From an uncultured Flavobacteriaceae bacterium (GTDB lineage: Bacteria > Bacteroidota > Bacteroidia > Flavobacteriales > Flavobacteriaceae): 64,000 bases of DNA. Shown piece after piece: positions 28,410 to 36,724 of the stretch (positions within the stretch are counted from its first letter, which is position 1; every line of letters begins with the position of its first letter). Position numbers and translations under genes: made by a program. The notes beneath the pieces are model-generated. The model was not told where the DNA came from. It worked only from the letters and a program-made list of their open reading frames with translations, and did not search any database. The stretch covers positions 62,001 through 126,000 of the forward strand of contig CALLUG010000006.1 in the NCBI GenBank assembly GCA_938011315.1, read 5' to 3'.

Positions 28410-29447
28410 ATGAAAGCGTCTTATCATAACTATGTTTTAAACTTTAAACAAGCTAGTGGCACCTCTCGTGGCATTATGCGACACAGAGAAACTTGGTTTA
28501 TAATTATAAACGATAAAGGCAAAGTAGGTATAGGTGAATGCGCTGTTTTAAAAGGGTTAAGTATTGATAATTACTTAGATTACGAACTAAAGTTACAGTG
28601 GGTTTGTGATCAGATTAATTTAGGAATGGAAATCTTACTCGATAACTTAGTTGAATTTCCATCAATACAATTTGGTTTAGAAACGGCATTTTTGTCATTA
28701 CAGCGACATGATAAATTTGAATTATTCCCGTCTTTATTTACACAACATAAAGCTACAATACCAATTAATGGTTTAATTTGGATGGGAAACCAACAATTTA
28801 TGAAACAGCAAATACAAGATAAACTTGAACAGGGGTTTAATTGTATAAAAATGAAAATAGGCGCTATTAACTTTGCAACCGAAATAGCCTTATTAAAGTC
28901 CATAAGAAAAGAGTTTTCTGCCTCAGAAATTGAATTGCGAGTAGATGCAAATGGAGCTTTTACTAAAGACAATGCTTTAGAAAAACTAAAAATATTGTCC
29001 GACTTGCAATTACACTCCATAGAGCAACCTATACAAGCTAAACAAATAGACGATATGGCTTTGCTTTGCGAAAAAACACCTTTGCCTATTGCACTAGACG
29101 AAGAGTTGATAGGAATATTTTCTGTAGATAAAAAAAAGGAAATTATAGATTTTATCAAACCACAATTTATTATCTTAAAGCCTAGTTTGGTCGGAGGTTT
29201 TGCAGGAAGTAAACAATGGATACAGCTTGCAGAACAACAAGGTATAGGTTGGTGGATAACAAGTGCTTTAGAGAGCAATGTGGGACTTAATGCTATTGCA
29301 CAATGGACCTACACCCTAAATAATACTATGCCACAAGGTTTAGGTACAGGGGGATTGTTTACGAACAACATTAATTCGCCACTCGAGGTTAAAAATGGTG
29401 CATTGCATTATAATAAAAAATTGAACTGGAATTTTAAAATCAATTAA
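28410..29447 (+). CDS. menC: o-Succinylbenzoate synthase
   Basis: An enolase-superfamily enzyme. The start is ATG 28410 (345 residues, MKASYHNYVLNF); a TTG 24 bases earlier is less likely. The catalytic lysine pair is in CIKMKIG, metal ligands are in RVDANGAF, IEQPIQ and ALDEEL, and LKPSLVGGF follows. It dehydrates SHCHC to o-succinylbenzoate. It lies 32 bases after menA and two bases before the CPBP protease gene. Confidence 0.93.
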   Translation: MKASYHNYVLNFKQASGTSRGIMRHRETWFIIINDKGKVGIGECAVLKGLSIDNYLDYELKLQWVCDQINLGMEILLDNLVEFPSIQFGLETAFLSLQRHDKFELFPSLFTQHKATIPINGLIWMGNQQFMKQQIQDKLEQGFNCIKMKIGAINFATEIALLKSIRKEFSASEIELRVDANGAFTKDNALEKLKILSDLQLHSIEQPIQAKQIDDMALLCEKTPLPIALDEELIGIFSVDKKKEIIDFIKPQFIILKPSLVGGFAGSKQWIQLAEQQGIGWWITSALESNVGLNAIAQWTYTLNNTMPQGLGTGGLFTNNINSPLEVKNGALHYNKKLNWNFKIN

Positions 29448-29449
29448 AA

Positions 29450-30418
29450 ATGGATTATATACGACAAGCATATAAAGGGGAGTATAAGTGGTGGCAGTAT
29501 ATTATAGGTACTATTATAATATTTGTGGGTTGGCAACTTATAGGTGCTATGCCTTTTTTTTTCATTGCGTCTTCTGCAATATTAAAAAATGGAGGTGATA
29601 TATTTAATATATCGCCTAACGACTTACTGTCTGTTTTAGAGCCAAATTTAAACCTGTTTTTAATGCTATTAATGTTTGCTTTTGGTTTATTAAGCTTATT
29701 TTTAGTGGTAAAATACCTACATAAACTTCCGTTGGTAGCTCTAAGCACAGCAAGAAAAAAAATAGATTGGAAACGTGTGCGTTTTGCTTTTTTCTTTTGG
29801 GGAGTAATTTCATCGTCATTAGTTTTGGTAGATTATTTTTTTAATCCAGAATCTTATGTATATAACTTTAAGCTATCTAAGTTTGTAATATTGGCTGTTA
29901 TTGCAATTGTTTTAGTACCCTTGCAAACAAGTTTTGAAGAATATCTATTTAGAGGCTATTTTATGCAAGGTTTAGCTGTGCTGTTTAAAAACAAACTTTT
30001 TCCTTTGGTAGTTACTTCTGTTATATTTGGAGTATTACATATTGCTAACCCAGAAATAGAGCAACTGGGCTATGTTCTTTTGGTTTACTATATTGGTACA
30101 GGGTTATTTTTGGGCATCATAACCTTAATGGATGATGGGTTAGAGCTTGCCTTGGGGTTTCATGCAGCTAATAATTTATTTACGGCTTTACTTGTTACAG
30201 CAGATTGGACTGCTTTTCAAACACATTCTATTTTAAAAGATATATCTAAACCTGAAGCAGCAGGATTTATAGATGTGTTTTTTCCTGTGTTTGTAATCTT
30301 TCCTATGTTGTTATTTATTTTTTCAAAAAAATATAAATGGACTAATTGGAAAGAAAAACTAATGGGTAAAGTAACTCCTGCAACAAATAGCACAATACCT
30401 AGAGCTGTAGAAGACTAG
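29450..30418 (+). CDS. CPBP-family intramembrane glutamic endopeptidase
   Basis: A 322-residue membrane protein with the Abi/CPBP (Rce1-like) motifs: EEYLFRG with Glu163 and Glu164, FGVLHI with His197 and GFHAANN with His238. Seven or eight hydrophobic helices. Family members are membrane proteases, some CAAX-like and some linked to bacteriocin self-immunity in Firmicutes. Here it lies within the menaquinone block, with 2 bases to menC and 6 bases to menE, so it is co-transcribed with them. No link to quinones is evident. Confidence 0.87.
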   Translation: MDYIRQAYKGEYKWWQYIIGTIIIFVGWQLIGAMPFFFIASSAILKNGGDIFNISPNDLLSVLEPNLNLFLMLLMFAFGLLSLFLVVKYLHKLPLVALSTARKKIDWKRVRFAFFFWGVISSSLVLVDYFFNPESYVYNFKLSKFVILAVIAIVLVPLQTSFEEYLFRGYFMQGLAVLFKNKLFPLVVTSVIFGVLHIANPEIEQLGYVLLVYYIGTGLFLGIITLMDDGLELALGFHAANNLFTALLVTADWTAFQTHSILKDISKPEAAGFIDVFFPVFVIFPMLLFIFSKKYKWTNWKEKLMGKVTPATNSTIPRAVED

Positions 30419-30424
30419 TAACGA

Positions 30425-31495
30425 ATGGCTGTTTACAATAAAATTCATAATGCATTTAAGTTAGATGGTGTACATTATACATATCATAATTTGAAGGTAT
30501 TTGCCTTAGAAATATCAAATTCAGAAATAGAATTTAAAAAAAGTATAGGACAGTTTTTAACAGCTTGGCTAGACAATAGCAATACAGTTTCTGCAACCAC
30601 ATCAGGTTCTACAGGCAGCCCCAAACAAATGCAATTAAAAAAAGAAGCTATGTGGCAGTCTGCCCTTGCCACAGGGCAATATTTTAAGTTGCAAGCAAAT
30701 CAAAAAGCATTGCATTGCTTGCCAAGCAATTATATAGCAGGCAAAATGATGTTAGTAAGAGCTATGGCTTTAGGGCTAGATATTGACCTTGTAGCACCGA
30801 CCTCTACGCCACTAAAAAACACAACTAAATCCTACGATTTTTGTGCAATGGTGCCATTGCAATTGCAAAACTCTTTATCAAAAATAGATACAATTAAAAC
30901 CCTTATAGTTGGCGGGGCGCAAGTGTCAAAACTATTGCAAGATCAATTAAAAAATATATCGACTTCTGTTTATGAAACTTATGGGATGACAGAAACGCTT
31001 AGCCATATTGCCGTGAGACCGCTACATAAAGACAATACAAAGTCTAGCTTTAATTTACTCCCCCATGTTTCGATCCACAAAGACAATCGTAATTGTTTGG
31101 TAATTAACGCTCCTAAAATACACCCTAATCCTATTGTAACAAATGATATTGTGAAACTTAACACAAAAACTTCGTTTGAGTTTTTGGGGCGTTACGATAC
31201 TGTTATTAACTCTGGAGGACTAAAATTTATACCAGAGCAAATAGAACAAAAATTACAGGGTACGGTGGACTTTCGCTTTTTTATAGCCTCAGTCCCTGAT
31301 AAGGTTTTAGGAGAACGTATTGTAATTGTTGTTGAAGCAGAAATGAATACTGTAAACAAATCGTGGTTTAAGGTTTTGAGTACATATGAAGTTCCTAAAC
31401 AGATTTATTATGTCGCACAATTTGTTGAAACAAAAACAGGAAAAGTAAATCGCCGTGCAACTTTAGAGTTGATTGATAGTATGCATCGTAGCTAG
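30425..31495 (+). CDS. menE: o-Succinylbenzoate--CoA ligase (short form)
   Basis: An adenylate-forming enzyme of 356 residues with the P-loop SGSTGSPK (60-67), YETYGMTETLSH and GRYDTVINSGGLKF, ending with the catalytic-lysine region KTGKVNR. It activates o-succinylbenzoate. It is shorter than the usual 450-500 residues; the N-terminal part of the ANL fold is reduced, yet the core motifs are all present, so I take it as functional. The call rests on the men context, since ANL enzymes look alike. It is the last gene of the block. Confidence 0.9.
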   Translation: MAVYNKIHNAFKLDGVHYTYHNLKVFALEISNSEIEFKKSIGQFLTAWLDNSNTVSATTSGSTGSPKQMQLKKEAMWQSALATGQYFKLQANQKALHCLPSNYIAGKMMLVRAMALGLDIDLVAPTSTPLKNTTKSYDFCAMVPLQLQNSLSKIDTIKTLIVGGAQVSKLLQDQLKNISTSVYETYGMTETLSHIAVRPLHKDNTKSSFNLLPHVSIHKDNRNCLVINAPKIHPNPIVTNDIVKLNTKTSFEFLGRYDTVINSGGLKFIPEQIEQKLQGTVDFRFFIASVPDKVLGERIVIVVEAEMNTVNKSWFKVLSTYEVPKQIYYVAQFVETKTGKVNRRATLELIDSMHRS

Positions 31496-31558
31496 TTTAT
31501 GTGAATGCACTAAGCAATTCATTTTATGGCTTTTTTTAGCTTAAACTTAAAGATTAAA

Positions 31559-32362
31559 TTATTCCATAGACTCTAAAAGCTTGTAAGCAGTAGGATATTT
31601 GAAATTATTTGAATTTTCAGTAATCGTTTTTAAAACCTGTACAGCTTTAGCCTTATTGTTAAGTTTTAAATACGCTAAGGCTTCAAACCAAAGACCTTTT
31701 GAGCGGTCAATTAAGCTTGAGTTTGTTACAATGTTGAAAGCATGTATTGCGGCTTCATTTTCGTTTAGTTCTAGCTGTGAAATCCCTTTGTACAAAAAGA
31801 ATAGTGTGTCTAGGCTTACCGTTTCTGTTTGGTATTTGTTGAAAAAATTGACTGCCTTTTTATATTTTTTTTCTTGAAATGCTAAAAGCCCCATATTTAA
31901 GCTATTGTTTGCATCGTTTCGTTTTACTAAGGATGGCAAATCCTTAGTGCTATAGTATTTTGAATATAAATCGTCAATACGATTATTTGGCGTTTGCAAT
32001 CCTATATTTACAGCCACTAATAACACGATAAGAGCTGCGGCTGAGGATAGTATCTTGTGTTTGTGTCTAGTAAAAAATGAAGGTTGTTTATGATAATGCT
32101 GCTTTGCTAAGTTTAATGTTGTTTTAATATTATTAGCAGCATCACTATCTAAAAAACGTTTTATCTCTTGAGTAAAGGCATTTTCAGGAGCTTTGAGGTC
32201 TGAGTATTTGCCTGCTAAGTGGTGGTTTAAACCACTATATAGTGCGACTTCATTTCTTAATGCAACATCAATTTCCATTTGTTTTTCAAATATCAAAATA
32301 GCTTCTGGAGACATGTCTCCTCCTAGATATGCTTCTATTTCTTGATGTAAATCCTTGTTCAT
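31559..32362 (-). CDS. Membrane TPR protein, probable anti-sigma factor
   Basis: A 267-residue protein with a cytoplasmic N-terminal part (1-103), one membrane helix (about 104-122, LSSAAALIVLLVAVNIGL) and a periplasmic C-terminal part with TPR-like helical repeats (about 150-265). The N-terminus (EIEAYLGGDMSPEAILIFEKQM) resembles the sigma-binding start of many ECF anti-sigma factors, though no zinc-binding HxxxCxxC motif is seen. It starts two bases after the sigma gene stop, which supports a sigma/anti-sigma pair. A role as signal-sensing regulator is inferred. Confidence 0.72.
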   Translation of the reverse strand: MNKDLHQEIEAYLGGDMSPEAILIFEKQMEIDVALRNEVALYSGLNHHLAGKYSDLKAPENAFTQEIKRFLDSDAANNIKTTLNLAKQHYHKQPSFFTRHKHKILSSAAALIVLLVAVNIGLQTPNNRIDDLYSKYYSTKDLPSLVKRNDANNSLNMGLLAFQEKKYKKAVNFFNKYQTETVSLDTLFFLYKGISQLELNENEAAIHAFNIVTNSSLIDRSKGLWFEALAYLKLNNKAKAVQVLKTITENSNNFKYPTAYKLLESME

Positions 32363-32364
32363 AA

Positions 32365-32928
32365 TTATATTAGATTTTTATATCGGATGTCTGATTTTAC
32401 TAAATCTCCTAATTTTTTTTTGCACTTAAATACACGCTGAAATGCTACATTCTCACAAGAGTATTTAAACTTTTTTACAATAACGCTGTAGGGCACTTTA
32501 TTAAAAAAATCTTTTAGTAAAGCTTTGCAGTTATCTGTTAATAACTCTAGCTTTTCTTCAAATAGCACCCAACGTTCTTGATGTAATATATTTTTAATAA
32601 CATCATCATCTTTAGTATTGAGTTCAAACACAGTATCATTTCTTACCAACTTTTTTTTATTATTTAATTCTTTAAGCCATAAATTTTTGCAAACCACAAA
32701 AATATAACCCTCAAACGAGGAGGTAATTTTAATAGGGCTTAGTTTGGCTTTTACGATAATTTGAAATAAAGCATCTTGAAAAACTTCTTCGGCTTCGCTG
32801 TAAGTTCCTTTGTTTCGTTTAATATATATTGCTATTTTTGGAAATAAGGTGTGGTATAGTAATTTTAAAGTTTCAGGGTCATTATTAATCAGTTTCTCTA
32901 TTTGAGAATTGTTTTCGATTAATTTCAT
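32365..32928 (-). CDS. ECF-type RNA polymerase sigma factor
   Basis: A 187-residue sigma-70-family protein. Region 2 is visible as GTYSEAEEVFQDALFQIIVKAK and FEGYIFVVCKNLWLKELNNKKK; the C-terminal region 4 includes NCKALLKDFFNKVPYSVIVKKFKYS, a helix-turn-helix. It lacks regions 1.1 and 3, as ECF sigmas do. It is divergent from the lipoprotein/CHAT operon across 286 bases and followed by the TPR membrane protein. The likely targets, by position, are the accessory genes 33215-42729, but no promoter match could be made by eye. Confidence 0.88.
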   Translation of the reverse strand: MKLIENNSQIEKLINNDPETLKLLYHTLFPKIAIYIKRNKGTYSEAEEVFQDALFQIIVKAKLSPIKITSSFEGYIFVVCKNLWLKELNNKKKLVRNDTVFELNTKDDDVIKNILHQERWVLFEEKLELLTDNCKALLKDFFNKVPYSVIVKKFKYSCENVAFQRVFKCKKKLGDLVKSDIRYKNLI

Positions 32929-33143
32929 AAAAGTAACTTGTTTTACAATAAGGGTTTTAAAATCAAGATGTCAAGGCAAAATACGTAATTAATTTTGAAA
33001 TTTAAATCATAAAAACTGATTTTGTTTATAGTATTCACATTTTAGCTTAGGTTTATTATGACTTGAGATAAATTGTTCTAGTATTACAATAACTTTAACC
33101 CTTGAATTATTGCTCATTAGCAATTAATTCGTAAAAAATAACT

Positions 33144-33151
33144 TATTTTTG
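33144..33151 (+). promoter_or_regulatory. Candidate -7 box (TATTTTTG) in the divergent region
   Basis: The 286-base gap 32929-33214 is AT-rich and separates the sigma gene from the lipoprotein gene. This box is the only TAnnTTTG match seen on the plus strand, about 64 bases before the lipoprotein start, with no TTG at the normal distance. A sigma-dependent promoter for the divergent operon should lie in this gap but cannot be named. Confidence 0.3.
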
Positions 33152-33214
33152 GGTAAGTTTTTCAATGTTATTTAACAATAGTATGAATACATTATTAATT
33201 TTAAAAACAATATT

Positions 33215-33763
33215 ATGAATAACAAATTTATTTTATGTGCAGCGGTAACCTTATTAATTTTTGCTTGTAGTACAGACGCTATTATTGACGAACAAGATTT
33301 AACTGAAAGTCATCAAAATAATCAAGAAGCAATAACAACTAGTAATACAGCAAATGCTACTACTACAACAGCTTCATCTACGTCAACAACTAATTTAGAT
33401 GTGAAAACAGATACATCTTTAAAAACAAATTTGGATCAGTCGAATAATTATACTTCGAGTTTAAATTTGAATGGAGGTAACGTATCTAATTGTTCCGATT
33501 TTACTCCTCCAAGAGGAACTCCACAAGGCAATGAAGAAAATATTATTATAAATTATAGTTTTTTGCTTACTGTAACAGAAATTGATTGTGTCAGAAAAGA
33601 ATATTTTGAACGATTTCCTTTATTGCGAATGACAAAGGTACAATACGAAGACCCTTATAGAGATTCGTGGTTAATTAAAGACTTTATAGGGCCTACTGGA
33701 ATAGGTAATGATACAGCTCAAGCAGTAAAACAGGCTATTGAAGACGACGAACGTATAGATTAG
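33215..33763 (+). CDS. Lipoprotein of unknown function, Ser/Thr-rich linker
   Basis: Not recognised. It has 182 residues with a signal peptide and lipobox IFAC (Cys18). Residues ~36-80 are a low-complexity linker rich in Thr, Ser and Asn. The C-terminal 100 residues are a compact part with two cysteines (NCSDFTPPRG and EIDCVRKEYFERF), possibly forming a disulfide. It lies 47 bases ahead of the TPR-CHAT gene and is the first gene of the divergent operon. It could be a ligand, sensor, substrate of the CHAT protease or an immunity protein; nothing in the sequence decides. Confidence 0.72.
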   Translation: MNNKFILCAAVTLLIFACSTDAIIDEQDLTESHQNNQEAITTSNTANATTTTASSTSTTNLDVKTDTSLKTNLDQSNNYTSSLNLNGGNVSNCSDFTPPRGTPQGNEENIIINYSFLLTVTEIDCVRKEYFERFPLLRMTKVQYEDPYRDSWLIKDFIGPTGIGNDTAQAVKQAIEDDERID

Positions 33764-33810
33764 CAAATTATCTTACAAAAAGCAAGACTAATTAAAAATA
33801 AAATTATATA

Positions 33811-36612
33811 ATGAGATTGATAAAATATTGTTATATAATTTTATTTTTGTGTATTAATACGTTTACTTATGGTTTGCAAAATGAAGTTTTAAAAACCATA
33901 CTTAAGGCTAAAACTACAGTACAACAGCGTATTTATAAGGCAGATTCGTTACTTAACGAGCTAGAAAAAAACGATTATCCAGCTATTGCACAGTTATATC
34001 ACGATTACGCTTATTGGTTGTATAATAAAACTGATATAACTCGGGTAATTGATTTAGAGCTAAAAGCTTATAGTATAGCTAAATATAAGGTTAATAACAA
34101 GCTTTTGAGAAAAAGTGCTGCCGATTTAGGGTTTTATTATAAAAAAACTAAAGAGTTTTTTAAAAGTATATACTATTACAAAGTAGCAATATCTCTCAAC
34201 CCTAAGCACAAAAATATATTTGCGCTTTACGATGCTTTAGGTTCAGTATATTTTGAAATTAAAGATTACCATAAAGCCTTTGAGCTTTTTGAATTAGCAA
34301 TAAATACATTAGATAAAAGTAAAAATACTAAAAAATTAAGGAAAATATATTATAATATACTGCGTGCATCAGTATTAATAGAAGATGAAAAAAAGTTAAA
34401 AAAAGGAATTTATTATGCAAAAAAGACAGACAGCTTAAATGCCCTCTTGGCAGACAACATAAGTGATACCTATGCTTTTGAAATTAAGAGATTGATAGGA
34501 ACTTTATATAATCGAGATGTGTTTTTAAATGATGGAAATTCCAAAGGGATTTATAATACAGCATTTTATGAAGCCTTACGATATTATAACGAAGCTCTAA
34601 GTCTGTCCCTTCAAAAAAAGGATACGGCAAAAATTATGCGATCCTACTTTGGTTTAGGGAATTTATATAATATATACGACAAACAAAAATCGATTGCTTA
34701 TGTAAACCAAGTTATTTCTTACAATACTAATAACGATGCCTATATCAATCATCAAATTTACGCCAACCTAGCTCGTACACAAAACATTGCTGGCGATTAT
34801 AATGAAAGTGCGAAAAACGGACATCTTGCGTTATATTACTTAATAGGCTCAGACCTAAAAGATGTTGCTTGCATAGATTATTCTGTATTTGATGCTATAG
34901 ATACGCAGCAAGAACATATACTTATTGTTATGCTACCTCAATTAGGAGAAACCTATTTAAAACGTTATGAAGATACTAAGGACAGTCATTTTTTAGATCA
35001 AGCTATTGGCTACTTTAAGTTGGCAGACTATATTATTGATTTGCTGAAATCCGACACTACAACCTATAAATCTCGCTTATACTGGCGACAGATTAGTGCT
35101 AATATTTATGCTAAAGCCATAAAGGCCTGTTTTTTAGGCAACAATACAGAGGACGCCTTTTATTTTATGGAAAAAAATAAGGCACTATTGTTACTAGAAG
35201 ACATTTATAACAAAACCTTTAAGCGCAACAGTGCTTTAAGTCCGGAGTTGTCACAAAAAGCTAGCGTGTTAAAACACAAACTCGCCTTAACAAATAATCT
35301 TTTGATTAAGGAGTTAGAGTTAAGTAAACAAAGCATAGATTCTTTAAAAAAACAGCGCATCCATCTCGAAATAGAGTTATCTCTACTAGAAGAGACTGAT
35401 AAGGTTGAAACTTTAAATATAGAAAGTTCAATACCCTCCCTACAAGAAGTAAAAAATAGTCTAAAGGCTAATGAGCTTATTGTAGAGTACTATTTGTCTA
35501 CCGATAATGGTTATGGGATTGCCTCTAACACAGATAATGCTTATGCCTTGTTTATTAGTAATAACAAGACAGAATTGTTTGAAATTAATGGGCTAAGCCA
35601 ATTAAAAGAAGACATTGTGGCATTGCGCAACTTGTTTAAATCACCTTTTAAAACACAAGAAGATATCAGTCGTTTTAATGCGCTCTCTAATACAATTTAT
35701 AAAAAAGTGTTTCCCACTACGGCTATTCGAGACGTTATAAAAGGCAAGCAGATAACAATTATTCCCGATGGTTATTTAGCACTGGTTCCTTTTGAAGCTC
35801 TTTCTGTAAGTGCAGAAGCTACTGATTATGTAATAAAGCACACAGAGGTACATTATGCTTATTCCAATTCATTTTTAAAACATATCAAAACACATATTAC
35901 AAACAAAAATGCTAAAGTTAAAAGTCTAGCAATAGCGCCTATTCATTTTAAAAATAATCGTTTTGTAAGTCTTACTAATAGCGGTACAGAAATTAATGCA
36001 GTACAAGAGTATTATTCGGGGAGCCAATTAATACAAGAAGAAGCTTCTAGGTCTAATTTTATTAAGGCTCTAAGCACAGTGCCTAACGGAATTATACATA
36101 TAGCCTCTCATGCCGATGCACAAGATAATAATGCGCCTTGGATAGCCTTTAACGATCAGGATATTACTTTGGAAGAGCTGTATCTTACTCAAAACAATGC
36201 TGCTTTAGTAGTCCTAAGCGGTTGTAATACGTCCTTAGGGAAACAAGAAATCGGCGAGGGATTAATGAGTTTGGCAAGAGGGTTTTTTTATGCTGGCGCC
36301 CAAAGTGTCGTTTCGTCACTTTGGAGTATAGATGATCGCTCTACATCCGAAATTGTTAATTCGTTTTATAATAATTTAAGTAAAGGACAAACAAAATCTA
36401 CAGCTTTACATAACGCTAAGCTTACATACTTAACTACGCATCGTCTCTCTGAGGCATCGCCTCATTTTTGGGCGTCCTTAGTCTTGTTAGGACACAATAA
36501 CACATTGCCTCCATCAAAATCGTATTGGGGCTTGTATTTGATAGTTATTGTGGTAATAATGTTTGTTGTTTATCGCATTAAAAGTAAAAAACTAAAAACA
36601 GGTTCTCTGTAA
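33811..36612 (+). CDS. Exported TPR-CHAT domain protease, membrane-anchored
   Basis: A 933-residue protein: signal peptide (1-21, ending near TYG), TPR-like helical repeats to about residue 430, a coiled coil near 470-530, a CHAT domain (about 600-895) and a C-terminal membrane helix (about 906-921) with a basic tail. The caspase-like dyad is intact: His767 in HIASH and Cys805 in LSGCN. Since signal peptide and C-terminal anchor bracket the rest, the protease should face the periplasm. CHAT proteins are caspase-clan peptidases, often activated through TPR partners. Beside an ECF sigma and a TPR anti-sigma it may cut a regulator or a peptide; that is inference. Confidence 0.85.
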   Translation: MRLIKYCYIILFLCINTFTYGLQNEVLKTILKAKTTVQQRIYKADSLLNELEKNDYPAIAQLYHDYAYWLYNKTDITRVIDLELKAYSIAKYKVNNKLLRKSAADLGFYYKKTKEFFKSIYYYKVAISLNPKHKNIFALYDALGSVYFEIKDYHKAFELFELAINTLDKSKNTKKLRKIYYNILRASVLIEDEKKLKKGIYYAKKTDSLNALLADNISDTYAFEIKRLIGTLYNRDVFLNDGNSKGIYNTAFYEALRYYNEALSLSLQKKDTAKIMRSYFGLGNLYNIYDKQKSIAYVNQVISYNTNNDAYINHQIYANLARTQNIAGDYNESAKNGHLALYYLIGSDLKDVACIDYSVFDAIDTQQEHILIVMLPQLGETYLKRYEDTKDSHFLDQAIGYFKLADYIIDLLKSDTTTYKSRLYWRQISANIYAKAIKACFLGNNTEDAFYFMEKNKALLLLEDIYNKTFKRNSALSPELSQKASVLKHKLALTNNLLIKELELSKQSIDSLKKQRIHLEIELSLLEETDKVETLNIESSIPSLQEVKNSLKANELIVEYYLSTDNGYGIASNTDNAYALFISNNKTELFEINGLSQLKEDIVALRNLFKSPFKTQEDISRFNALSNTIYKKVFPTTAIRDVIKGKQITIIPDGYLALVPFEALSVSAEATDYVIKHTEVHYAYSNSFLKHIKTHITNKNAKVKSLAIAPIHFKNNRFVSLTNSGTEINAVQEYYSGSQLIQEEASRSNFIKALSTVPNGIIHIASHADAQDNNAPWIAFNDQDITLEELYLTQNNAALVVLSGCNTSLGKQEIGEGLMSLARGFFYAGAQSVVSSLWSIDDRSTSEIVNSFYNNLSKGQTKSTALHNAKLTYLTTHRLSEASPHFWASLVLLGHNNTLPPSKSYWGLYLIVIVVIMFVVYRIKSKKLKTGSL

Positions 36613-36724
36613 ATGTAATTGCCTGTAAATAAGATGTTTGTGATTTTTTTAAGAAAAAATTAAAAAAACAAGGTAAGAATTGATGTTTAAATGAACGTAA
36701 TATTAAAACCTAACGTTTAATATT

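Noticed and set aside
28610-29278. Long open frame on the minus strand inside menC
   Set aside because: It is fully antisense to a clear enolase-fold gene, has no family features and is a by-product of its codon use.
29450-30418. CPBP protease as immunity gene of the peptide system
   Set aside because: It lies in the menaquinone operon, several kilobases and a strand change away; location does not support it.
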